From contig JAUXNZ010000141.1 in assembly GCA_030682595.1 (NCBI GenBank), positions 1 to 27,278 on the forward strand: a stretch of DNA of 27,278 nucleotides, in the 5' to 3' direction. Within the stretch, counting starts at the first letter, position 1. Each line of letters starts with the position of its first letter. The translations under genes and the position numbers were made by a program. This document shows, piece after piece, positions 1-5,661 of this stretch. The notes below the pieces were generated by a model. That model was not told the origin of the DNA. It did no database searches and was given only the letters and a program-made list of their open reading frames with translations. The DNA comes from Rhodocyclaceae bacterium. GTDB lineage: Bacteria; Pseudomonadota; Gammaproteobacteria; Burkholderiales; Rhodocyclaceae.

Positions 1-4
1 CGGT

Positions 5-28
5 AAAAGTCGGCGCTGGCGGGACGGC
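5..28 (+). repeat. 24-nt dispersed repeat, copy 1
   Basis: Perfect copy of the 24-mer also found at 981-1004 and 25451-25474 (A-run, then GTCGGCGCTGGCGGGACGGC). Counting flanks, bases 1-29 match 977-1005 at 28 of 29 positions in the same orientation. It lies just upstream of the hicBA promoter region and forms the left edge of the accessory block. The repeat family is not one I recognise. Confidence 0.85.
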
Positions 29-35
29 GAATTGG

Positions 36-48
36 CGGCATAATGCCG
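36..48. promoter_or_regulatory. 13-nt perfect palindrome over a candidate -10 box of hicBA
   Basis: CGGCATAATGCCG is a perfect inverted repeat around its central A and contains CATAAT (39-44), one base from the sigma70 -10 consensus. It lies 37 nt before the hicB start. HicB antitoxins commonly repress their own operon, so this palindrome is a reasonable operator candidate. No good -35 is visible: the expected position (about 16-21) falls inside the 24-nt repeat. The palindrome is seen directly; the operator role is inference. Confidence 0.4.
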
Positions 49-84
49 TCTGCTTGGAAGACGAAAAACCGAGGGAAGCTCACC

Positions 85-291
85 ATGACCGAAATCCACT
101 TCATCGTCGAAGAAGCGCCCGAGGGCGGTTTCACCGCCCGCGCCGTGGGCGCCGACATCTTCACCGAAGCCGACGACCTACCCAGCCTCCATGCGCAGGT
201 GCGCGACGCCGTGCGCTGTCATTTCGAAACAGACAAGAAGCCGGGTGTGATTCGCTTGCACATCACGCGGGAAGAGGCGCTTGCGGCATGA
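85..291 (+). CDS. hicB: HicB-type antitoxin, short form
   Basis: This 68-residue protein is a short HicB-like antitoxin, expected to bind and block the RNase HicA encoded directly downstream. It has the compact HicB-like pattern: an N-terminal beta strand with acidic residues (IHFIVEEAPEGGFTARA, residues 4-20), a segment like SLHAQVRDAVRCHF in the middle, and a final strand VIRLHITREE. It lacks the C-terminal DNA-binding extension of long HicB proteins. The ATG at 85 is preceded by GAGGGA, which favours it over the in-frame ATG at 43. The stop overlaps the hicA start (ATGA), implying translational coupling. The antitoxin-first order is the reverse of classical hicAB. Small proteins of this type are sometimes labelled 2-oxoisovalerate dehydrogenase E1 beta in databases; 68 residues is far too short for that enzyme. 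Confidence 0.75.
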   Translation: MTEIHFIVEEAPEGGFTARAVGADIFTEADDLPSLHAQVRDAVRCHFETDKKPGVIRLHITREEALAA

Positions 292-530
292 AGCTGCCGC
301 GCGATCTATCCGGTCCGGATCTGATCAGATTGCTGGCGAAACTGGGCTACGCCGTCACGCGGCAGGCAGGCAGCCATGTCCGATTGACAACGCAGGAACA
401 CGGCGAACATCACGTTACGATACCCAACCATGATCCGCTGAAGATTGGCACGCTGGCATCGATACTCGCGGCGGTTGCGGCCCACCACGGTATCAGTCGG
501 GACGAACTTTTAATTCGATTGCTGGGCTGA
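288..530 (+). CDS. hicA: HicA-type mRNA interferase toxin
   Basis: An 80-residue protein of the HicA family, small double-stranded-RNA-binding-fold RNases that cleave mRNA independently of the ribosome. The family pattern is clear: LLAKLGYAVTRQAGSHVRL (residues 15-33) contains the GSH motif with probable catalytic His30. It is followed by a beta strand HHVTIPNHDPLKIGTLASIL, matching the usual VPxHxxLKxGTLxxIL block. The ATG at 288 overlaps the hicB stop by 4 nt. Length is normal and no frameshift is seen, so the toxin looks intact. A longer overlapping reading frame from 54 reaches the same stop but its N-terminal part is an out-of-frame reading of hicB. Confidence 0.88.
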   Translation: MKLPRDLSGPDLIRLLAKLGYAVTRQAGSHVRLTTQEHGEHHVTIPNHDPLKIGTLASILAAVAAHHGISRDELLIRLLG

Positions 531-540
531 AGCACCGGGC

Positions 541-697
541 GTGACAGAAGTTGCCGATCCCATTCCCCTCTCCACCCTCCAGCACTGGTGCTACTGCCCG
601 CGCCAGTGCTCTCTGATCCATGTCGAGCTGATGTTCAGACAACCTCTACACACTGCGCTGCCTGGCAGAGCACAAGTAAGTCGATCAGCCCGGGGCG
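541..697 (+). pseudogene. cas4: Decayed N-terminal fragment of cas4
   Basis: From the GTG at 541, residues 9-30 (start IPLSTLQHWCYCPRQCSLIH) match the N-terminus of CRISPR-associated Cas4 exonucleases, including the CPRQC segment that carries the first Fe-S cysteine. Around 634-640 the match shifts by +1. In that frame, bases 641-676 read NLYTLRCLAEHK, which is then stopped by TAA at 677-679 and followed by VDQPG. This resembles the family's ENLFTLRG...H..VDEPG continuation. The fragment therefore has one frameshift, one stop codon and loss of everything after about residue 50. No other cas gene or CRISPR array lies in the window. The Cas4 identity is recognised from family knowledge; the right end (about 697) is approximate. 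Confidence 0.7.
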
Positions 698-966
698 GGG
701 ACTTGCAGGACATCGCCGATGCCAAGTCGGCGCAGGCGACCGAAAGCCTGCCGGTTGAATTCGCTGACCGGCTGTTGGCTGGCGACAACCCGCTGCGCGT
801 CTGGCGCGACCATCGCGGCCTGACGTTGCAGGCGCTGGCCGTGCAATGCGGCGTCACGCGGCAAATGCTCTCCATGATCGAGCACGGCAAAGCCAATGCT
901 TCTGCCGACTTGCTCCATAAGCTTGCCGTCGCGCTGGGTTGCGATATGGATGATCTGCACGCCTGA
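541..966 (+). CDS. Chimeric reading frame: cas4 N-terminus joined to XRE-family antitoxin domain
   Basis: One open frame of 141 codons from GTG 541 joins about 31 Cas4-derived residues, a linker of about 22 residues that matches nothing, and an XRE antitoxin-like part from about residue 54. The last part contains ESLPVEFADRLLAGDNPLRVWRDHRGLT followed by a helix-turn-helix (LQALAVQCGVTRQMLSMIEHGK, about residues 98-119) and a conserved end ALGCDMDDL. Complete antitoxins of this kind have roughly 30 more N-terminal residues and usually follow a RelE/HigB-like toxin; both are missing. No ATG lies in frame at the head of the XRE part (a TTG is at 703), so whether it is translated alone, as the fusion, or not at all is unknown. 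Probably a remnant; the HTH itself looks intact. Confidence 0.55.
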   Translation: MTEVADPIPLSTLQHWCYCPRQCSLIHVELMFRQPLHTALPGRAQVSRSARGGDLQDIADAKSAQATESLPVEFADRLLAGDNPLRVWRDHRGLTLQALAVQCGVTRQMLSMIEHGKANASADLLHKLAVALGCDMDDLHA

Positions 967-980
967 TTTTTACTGGCGTT

Positions 981-1004
981 AAAAGTCGGCGCTGGCGGGA
1001 CGGC
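981..1004 (+). repeat. 24-nt dispersed repeat, copy 2
   Basis: Identical over 24 nt to copy 1 (5-28) and copy 8 (25451-25474). It starts 15 nt after the stop of the XRE frame and 36 nt before the TATAAT upstream of rlmD. Flanking GGCGTT (975-980) and AACGCC (1014-1019) form a short inverted pair around it. Confidence 0.85.
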
Positions 1005-1039
1005 GGTAGCCGGAACGCCGCCCCCATGCTGGCGGCGTT

Positions 1040-1045
1040 TATAAT
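1040..1045 (+). promoter_or_regulatory. Candidate -10 box for rlmD
   Basis: TATAAT is an exact match to the sigma70 -10 consensus, 29 nt before the rlmD ATG at 1074. The region where a -35 would be (about 1017-1022) is GC-rich and does not resemble TTGACA, so the promoter call rests on the -10 only. A start site near 1052 would exclude the in-frame ATG at 1026. Confidence 0.4.
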
Positions 1046-1073
1046 CGCGCCCCTTTCCAATCTGCTTTCTCCC

Positions 1074-2378
1074 ATGAATCCTGTCACCATCGAATCGCTC
1101 GACTACGAAGGGCATGGCGTCGCTCATGTCGACGGCAAGGCCATTTTCATCGATGGCGCGCTGCCGGGCGAACGCGTCACTTATGTGGCCTACCGACGCA
1201 AGCCGAAGTTCGAGAGTGCGAGCGTCGAGTCGATTCTCAAAGCCTCCAGCCAGCGGGTCACGCCGGGCTGTCCGCACTTTGGCGTGTGCGGGGGTTGCAG
1301 CATGCAGCACCTGGATGCGACGGCGCAGGTAGCCGCCAAACAGCGGGTGCTCGAAGATGCTTTCTGGCATATCGGGCGGTTGCGGCCCGAGACCATTTTG
1401 TCACCGATCATCGGCCCCGCCTGGGGTTACCGCCGCCGCGCGCGGCTGACGGTGCGCAAGGTCGAAAAGAAAGGTCGGGTGCTGGTCGGTTTCCATGAAA
1501 AGCGCCGCAGTTATGTGGCGGAAATGGACTCCTGCGCCGTCCTGCCAGCGCCGATTTCCAATCTGCTGGTGAAGATGGGCGAACTGGTCGCGGCCTTGTC
1601 GATTCCCGATCGGGTGCCGCAGATCGAGGTGGCGGCTGGCGACATGCCGACCGCGCTGGTGCTGCGCATTCTTGAAACGCCTTCACCCGACGACGAGCGG
1701 CTGTTACGCGAATTTGCCGACCGGCATGGCGTGACGCTCTACCTGCAGGCCAGCGGGCCGGAGTCCGCGACATTGTTCCATCCACCTGACGCGCCGCTGC
1801 CGATCTATCACCTGCCGGAGTTTGACGTCAGCTTGCGCTTCCGGCCGACCGACTTCACGCAGGTCAATCATGACGTGAATCGCATTCTGGTGCGGCGGGC
1901 GCTGGGGCTCCTGGCCATCCAGCCGGACGAGCGGGTGGCGGACATGTTTTGCGGCCTGGGCAATTTCACCTTGCCGCTGGCGCGCCTGGGTGCGCGGGTG
2001 GTGGGCATCGAGGGCAGTGCGCCGCTGATCGCGCGGGCGAAGGAAAACGCAGTCTTCAACGGGTTGGCCGAGCGTATCGAATACCACGTGGCCAATTTAT
2101 TTGCCGTGACGCCGGAAAGTCTCGCCGCCTGGGGGCGCTTCGACAAGATGCTGATCGATCCGCCGCGCGACGGGGCGCTGGAGCTCGTCAAGTCGCTGGG
2201 TGACCCGGGCGAGGCCGCGCCTTCACGGATCGTCTATGTCTCCTGCAGTCCGGCTACCCTGGCGCGGGATGCCGGCGTGCTGGTGCATCAGAAGGGATAC
2301 CGACTGGCGGCGGCGGGGGTCGCCAACATGTTCCCGCATACCTCGCACGTCGAGTCGATTGCGCTGTTCGAGCGCTAA
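1074..2378 (+). CDS. rlmD: 23S rRNA (uracil(1939)-C(5))-methyltransferase RlmD
   Basis: RlmD methylates U1939 of 23S rRNA using S-adenosylmethionine. The 434-residue product has the expected parts: an N-terminal TRAM domain (about 1-60), the Fe-S cluster cysteines Cys66, Cys72, Cys75 and Cys154, the SAM motif around VADMFCGLGNFTLPLA (288-303), the IDPPRDGA motif (361-368), and YVSCSPATLARD with nucleophile Cys391. A final SHVESIALF carries the likely general base Glu427. ATG 1074 is chosen over 1026 because MNPVTIESLDYEG is the usual N-terminus and a TATAAT lies between the two. Codons for the residues around Cys154 overlap a 19-nt match to the dispersed repeat. It is not part of an evident operon. 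Confidence 0.95.
   Translation: MNPVTIESLDYEGHGVAHVDGKAIFIDGALPGERVTYVAYRRKPKFESASVESILKASSQRVTPGCPHFGVCGGCSMQHLDATAQVAAKQRVLEDAFWHIGRLRPETILSPIIGPAWGYRRRARLTVRKVEKKGRVLVGFHEKRRSYVAEMDSCAVLPAPISNLLVKMGELVAALSIPDRVPQIEVAAGDMPTALVLRILETPSPDDERLLREFADRHGVTLYLQASGPESATLFHPPDAPLPIYHLPEFDVSLRFRPTDFTQVNHDVNRILVRRALGLLAIQPDERVADMFCGLGNFTLPLARLGARVVGIEGSAPLIARAKENAVFNGLAERIEYHVANLFAVTPESLAAWGRFDKMLIDPPRDGALELVKSLGDPGEAAPSRIVYVSCSPATLARDAGVLVHQKGYRLAAAGVANMFPHTSHVESIALFER
1536..1557 (-). repeat. Dispersed repeat, intragenic partial copy inside rlmD
   Basis: Bases 1536-1554 are identical to the first 19 nt of the repeat copy at 6411-6434 as read on the plus strand (GCCGTCCTGCCAGCGCCGA). The A-run end is changed. 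In rlmD this encodes AVLPAPI beside Fe-S ligand Cys154, a segment that fits the RlmD family pattern, so convergence under coding constraint remains possible. Confidence 0.45.
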
Positions 2379-2545
2379 GCCAGACGACCCTGAAAATACA
2401 GCGTTTGCGCCGGGCCGCCCCAAGCAAACGCGGCACGCGGCGCCAGCCGCAACCCGCGGTCCCGCCAAAACGAAGCGCCCCGTAATAAACGAGCGTAGCG
2501 AGCCCTTAAGAACCCCCCGCGAGGGGGGCGAAGGGGGGCGGGCGT
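2379..2545. repeat. GC-rich REP-like intergenic region with hairpin
   Basis: No gene is seen here between convergent rlmD and the DsbA-like gene. GCCGCCCCAAG (2414-2424) is the reverse complement of the last 11 bases of the window, and the GAGCNNAGCGAG pattern near 2490-2502 also recurs in inverse orientation near 27229-27240. CCCCCC/GGGGGG (2513-2518 and 2523-2528, loop GCGA) can form a hairpin and may help end transcription from both sides. Such GC-rich palindromic intergenic sequences are common in betaproteobacteria. Confidence 0.5.
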
Positions 2546-3205
2546 TTAGCGCGTTCCAGCGGCGGCCTTCACGGCTTCATCCACCCGCTGTTTGAGCGGG
2601 CCGAAACCGAAACGCGTCAAGGGTTTGCCATTGACGAAGAACTCCGGCGTCGTGTCGATATTGAGCGTGTTGGCATCCTTGATGTCCTGGGCGATGAGCA
2701 GGGGAATCGCCGGATCGTTCATGTCGGCGCGCAGTTGGTCGAGGTTGAGCTCCAGTCCTTTCAGGTGCGGCCAGACCAGGTCAATCTGCGCGGCCTGTAG
2801 CGGCTTCCAGTCGTCCTGCGTCTCCATCAGGACGTCAAGCACCGGCCAGAACTTGTCCTGCTTCCGCGCCGCTTCCAGCAGCGCCACAATTTTTTCCGAA
2901 CCTTCGTGGAATGGCGCGTAGCGCAGCACCAGACGAATCTTGCCGGGATGATCTTCCAGAAAACCCTTGACCGGCTCATAAAACGCCTGGCAGGTGCCAC
3001 AGGCCGGGTCAAAAAATTCGACGATCACGACCGGTGCGTCGGGGCTGCCGAGCGTCGGCGCGTGCGCCCGGATGATCGATGCGCTGTTTTGCTCGGCCAT
3101 CCGCGCCGCGTGCCCCGCTTGATTGCGTTTGTAGATCATTGATGCCGTGATGAAAGTCAGCAGCAGGATGCCGGCGGTTACGATCAAGAGCGTTCTCTGC
3201 CTCAT
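2546..3205 (-). CDS. Membrane-anchored DsbA-family thiol oxidoreductase
   Basis: A 219-residue thioredoxin-fold protein probably introducing or shuffling disulfides in the periplasm. An uncleaved N-terminal helix (about residues 5-24, LLIVTAGILLLTFITASMI) should anchor it in the inner membrane. After LGSPDAPVVIVEFFDP comes the redox motif Cys69-Gly-Thr-Cys72, and TTPEFFVNG (185-193) carries the cis-proline (Pro187). The inserted helical segment between them is typical of DsbA/BdbD-like proteins. Its start overlaps the end of the DsbB/BdbC-like gene by 4 nt, so the pair is co-transcribed and probably works as oxidase plus quinone-linked reoxidase. The CGTC active site differs from CPHC of classical DsbA, so redox potential may differ. 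Confidence 0.85.
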   Translation of the reverse strand: MRQRTLLIVTAGILLLTFITASMIYKRNQAGHAARMAEQNSASIIRAHAPTLGSPDAPVVIVEFFDPACGTCQAFYEPVKGFLEDHPGKIRLVLRYAPFHEGSEKIVALLEAARKQDKFWPVLDVLMETQDDWKPLQAAQIDLVWPHLKGLELNLDQLRADMNDPAIPLLIAQDIKDANTLNIDTTPEFFVNGKPLTRFGFGPLKQRVDEAVKAAAGTR

Positions 3206-3654
3206 CGGGAACTCCGCATGCGCGCCAGCAGCAGCAACACGATGATCGCCGAGAAAGCCGCGATCGACAGCAGGGGAATCGTGACGAAGTCGAAAAAGTC
3301 GATGACCGTTTTCGAGCAGGGCACGCCGCGCGCGCAGGGTTCAAGCCCCTTGGGAACCCATCCGACCACCAGCAGCTGGTGAAAGATGGCAATCAGCCAG
3401 CCGATCACGGCCAGGGGCAGGGTGTAGCGAACGATGTTCCGGTCGAATGGGGCCAGTCCGAGCGGCAGTATCAGCGCCAGCGGAAACATGAAGATGCGCT
3501 GGTACCAGCAGAGCAGGCAGGGCGGCAATTGCATGACTTCGCCAAAGAAAAGCGCGCCCAGCGTGGCGCAACTGGCGATTATCCAGGCGCCAAACACCAG
3601 CTTCCACGCGCTCGTGTCGTCGTGCATGTCTGTAGATGATCCCGAGGTATTCAT
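3202..3654 (-). CDS. DsbB/BdbC-like disulfide bond formation protein
   Basis: A 150-residue inner-membrane protein with four hydrophobic segments (about 20-38, 52-68, 78-97 and 122-145). The first cysteine pair, Cys46-x-x-Cys49, lies in PPCLLCWYQRIFMFPL right after the first helix, and the second pair (Cys107 and Cys113) is in the loop PCARGVPCS. This is the layout of DsbB-family proteins, which reoxidise a DsbA partner and pass electrons to quinone. The CxLCWYQRI block and the short loops look more like BdbC than E. coli DsbB. The gene precedes the anchored DsbA-like gene with a 4-nt overlap. The start at 3654 has no clear ribosome binding site; an in-frame ATG at 3627 is an alternative. Confidence 0.85.
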   Translation of the reverse strand: MNTSGSSTDMHDDTSAWKLVFGAWIIASCATLGALFFGEVMQLPPCLLCWYQRIFMFPLALILPLGLAPFDRNIVRYTLPLAVIGWLIAIFHQLLVVGWVPKGLEPCARGVPCSKTVIDFFDFVTIPLLSIAAFSAIIVLLLLARMRSSR

Positions 3655-3674
3655 TAGAGTGATTCCAGTGTAAA

Positions 3675-3706
3675 CAGAAACGGCGGCCTTCGGGCCGCCG
3701 TTTCTG
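3675..3706 (-). terminator. Perfect 14-bp hairpin with TTCG loop, probable typA terminator
   Basis: CAGAAACGGCGGCC (3675-3688) and GGCCGCCGTTTCTG (3693-3706) are exact inverse complements around TTCG. It lies downstream of typA and 20 nt upstream of the DsbB-like start on the same strand. On the minus strand the base of the stem holds AAAC/GTTT followed by TTTAC, a weak T-tract. It is a strong RNA hairpin; terminator function is inferred. Confidence 0.65.
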
Positions 3707-3708
3707 TC

Positions 3709-3732
3709 GCCGTGTTACCAGCGCCGACTTTT
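3709..3732 (-). repeat. 24-nt dispersed repeat, divergent intergenic copy
   Basis: Matches the reverse complement of the 24-mer at 20 of 24 positions, with all four differences in one block (3714-3717). It sits 16 nt beyond the typA stop and 2 nt from the terminator hairpin. Confidence 0.75.
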
Positions 3733-3748
3733 GTTGTCCGATCCTTGC

Positions 3749-5575
3749 CTAGGTTGCCGAGGCATCCTCGCGGTCGGCGCGCTTCCTGTCATGTGCCTTG
3801 AGAAAACGCTTGCGCAGGCGGATCGATTTCGGGGTGATTTCAACCAGCTCATCGTCGGCGATGAATTCCACCGCGGATTCAAGCGTGATCTGGATCGGCG
3901 TTATCAGCCGCACCGCTTCGTCAGTGCCCGAGGAGCGCACGTTGGTCAGCTGCTTGCCCTTGATGGGGTTAACCACCAGATCGTTGTCGCGGCTGTGGAT
4001 GCCGATGATGATGCCTTCGTACAGCGGATCGCCCGGGCTGACAAACATCCGGCCGCGATCCTGCAGTTTCCAGAGCGCATAGGCGACGGCGGGGCCATCC
4101 TCGGCCGAGACCAGCACACCGTTGCGCCGGTCGGCCATGACACCGGCCCAGGGGCCGTATTCGTCGAAGACGTGGCTGGCGAGGCCGGTGCCACGCGTCA
4201 GGGTGAGGAATTCGCCCTGGAAGCCGATCAGGCCGCGGGCCGGGATGCGGTATTCGAGCCGCACGCGGCCCCGGCCGTCCGGCTGCATGTCCTGCAGTTC
4301 GCCCTTGCGACGGCCGAGCTCTTCCATGATGCCGCCCTGGTGGCCTTCTTCGACATCCACCGTGAGCATTTCGTAGGGTTCCTGCTTTTCGCCATTCGCT
4401 GCTTCGTGAATGATCACGCGCGGCCGCGAGACGGCGAGTTCGTAGCCTTCGCGGCGCATGTTTTCGAGCAGGATGGTCAGGTGCAGTTCGCCGCGGCCGG
4501 AGACCTCGAAAACGTCGGCGTTTTCGGTTTCCACAACGCGCAGGGCGACGTTGGAAAGCAGTTCCTTGTTGAGGCGTTCGCGAATCTGGCGGCTGGTCAC
4601 GTATTTACCTTCCTTGCCGGCGAGCGGCGAGGTGTTGACCTGAAAGTTCATCGTCAGCGTGGGCTCGTCCACCGTGATGGGGGGCAGCGGGTCGGGACTG
4701 TCGCTGGCGCACAGCGTAACGCCGATGTTCACCTGCTCGATGCCGGTGACCAGCACGATGTCGCCGGCTTCGGCATCGAGGGCGGGCTGGCGTTCCAGGC
4801 CGTGGAAGGTCAACACCTGGCCCACCTTGGCCAGGCCGCGGGCCTCGTCGCCATACATCACGGCGATCTGCTGGCCGGGCTTGATGTGGCCCTTCGTGAT
4901 GCGGCCGATGCCGATCTTGCCGACATAGGAGTTATAGTCGAGCGAGCAAATCTGCAACTGCAGCGGCGCCTCAGAATCAACTTTGGGCGGTGGCACATGA
5001 CGCAGGATCGCTTCGTAAAGCGGCCGCATGTCGGTGCCCGGGGTACGCGAGGCCATCATGGCGTAGCCGTTGAGCGCGGAGGCGTAAACGACGGGAAAGT
5101 CGAGCTGCTCCTCGGTGGCGCCGAGCTTGTCGAACAGGTCGAAGGTGTGGTTGATGACCCAGTCGGGACGGACGCCCGGACGGTCGATTTTGTTGATGAC
5201 GACGATGGGTTTTAGTCCCAATGCGAGCGCCTTCTTCGTCACGAAGCGGGTTTGCGGCATCGGGCCTTCGACGGCGTCGACGAGCAGCAGCACGCCATCG
5301 ACCATCGACAGGACGCGTTCGACCTCGCCGCCGAAGTCGGCGTGGCCCGGGGTGTCGATGATGTTGATGTGGGTGCCTTCAAAGTCGATGGCGCAGTTTT
5401 TGGCGAGAATGGTAATGCCGCGTTCTCTCTCGATGTCGTTCGAGTCCATCACCCGTTCGGCTACCTGCTGGTTATCGCGGAAGGTGCCGGACTGGCGGAG
5501 CAGCTGGTCGACAAGAGTGGTCTTGCCATGATCGACGTGGGCGATAATGGCGATATTGCGCAGTTGGCGGGACAT
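3749..5575 (-). CDS. typA: Translational GTPase TypA (BipA)
   Basis: A 608-residue ribosome-associated GTPase of the EF-G-like superfamily, involved in ribosome assembly and stress or cold adaptation. The G1 motif AHVDHGKT is at residues 12-19, followed by RGITILAKN (G2), DTPGHADFGG (G3) and NKIDRPG (G4). Then come the beta-barrel domain, the EF-G-like domains (LTMNFQVNTSPLAG..., GRGELHLTILLENMRREGYE) and the TypA-specific C-terminal domain with NVRSSGTDEAVRLI. The start at 5575 gives the usual MSRQLRNIAIIAHVDHGKTT N-terminus. The in-frame ATG at 5620 is unlikely because a TAGAAT -10-like box overlaps it. It is divergent from the thioinosine phosphorylase gene. Confidence 0.96.
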   Translation of the reverse strand: MSRQLRNIAIIAHVDHGKTTLVDQLLRQSGTFRDNQQVAERVMDSNDIERERGITILAKNCAIDFEGTHINIIDTPGHADFGGEVERVLSMVDGVLLLVDAVEGPMPQTRFVTKKALALGLKPIVVINKIDRPGVRPDWVINHTFDLFDKLGATEEQLDFPVVYASALNGYAMMASRTPGTDMRPLYEAILRHVPPPKVDSEAPLQLQICSLDYNSYVGKIGIGRITKGHIKPGQQIAVMYGDEARGLAKVGQVLTFHGLERQPALDAEAGDIVLVTGIEQVNIGVTLCASDSPDPLPPITVDEPTLTMNFQVNTSPLAGKEGKYVTSRQIRERLNKELLSNVALRVVETENADVFEVSGRGELHLTILLENMRREGYELAVSRPRVIIHEAANGEKQEPYEMLTVDVEEGHQGGIMEELGRRKGELQDMQPDGRGRVRLEYRIPARGLIGFQGEFLTLTRGTGLASHVFDEYGPWAGVMADRRNGVLVSAEDGPAVAYALWKLQDRGRMFVSPGDPLYEGIIIGIHSRDNDLVVNPIKGKQLTNVRSSGTDEAVRLITPIQITLESAVEFIADDELVEITPKSIRLRKRFLKAHDRKRADREDASAT

Positions 5576-5618
5576 CGGGGGCGTGGCGCGGGACGGCGCG
5601 GTCAAAAGAAGGGCGCGC

Positions 5619-5624
5619 ATTCTA
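5619..5624 (-). promoter_or_regulatory. Candidate -10 box for typA
   Basis: On the minus strand this reads TAGAAT, five of six bases of the sigma70 consensus, about 43 nt upstream of the chosen typA start. No convincing -35 is visible at 17-18 nt spacing. Low certainty. Confidence 0.3.
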
Positions 5625-5661
5625 ACAGACCCGGGCGTCGGAATTTGTTAAGGAGATCAAA

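Noticed and set aside
54..530. A 158-residue frame covering both hicB and hicA
   Set aside because: The N-terminal half is an Arg/His-rich out-of-frame reading of hicB; only the part from 288 is the real HicA.
720..741. AAGTCGGCGCAGGCGAC inside the XRE domain and AAACGCGGCGCTGGCG after rpsB (11287-11304) as further repeat copies
   Set aside because: Each shares only 11-16 bases in one block with the 24-mer and loses the ACGGC end; too weak to list as members.
1..1005. CRISPR array associated with the cas4 fragment
   Set aside because: The repeats are about 950 bp apart with genes between them, not regular short spacers; no leader or cas1/cas2 is seen.
3731..5215. Long open frame (494 codons) on the plus strand opposite typA
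   Set aside because: It is antisense to a fully conserved typA, has no recognisable domain, and long antisense frames are expected in GC-rich genes.
5328..5350. AAGTCGGCGTGGCC within typA resembling the repeat
   Set aside because: It encodes the invariant GHADFGG G3 motif region; similarity is limited to about 10 contiguous bases and explained by coding.
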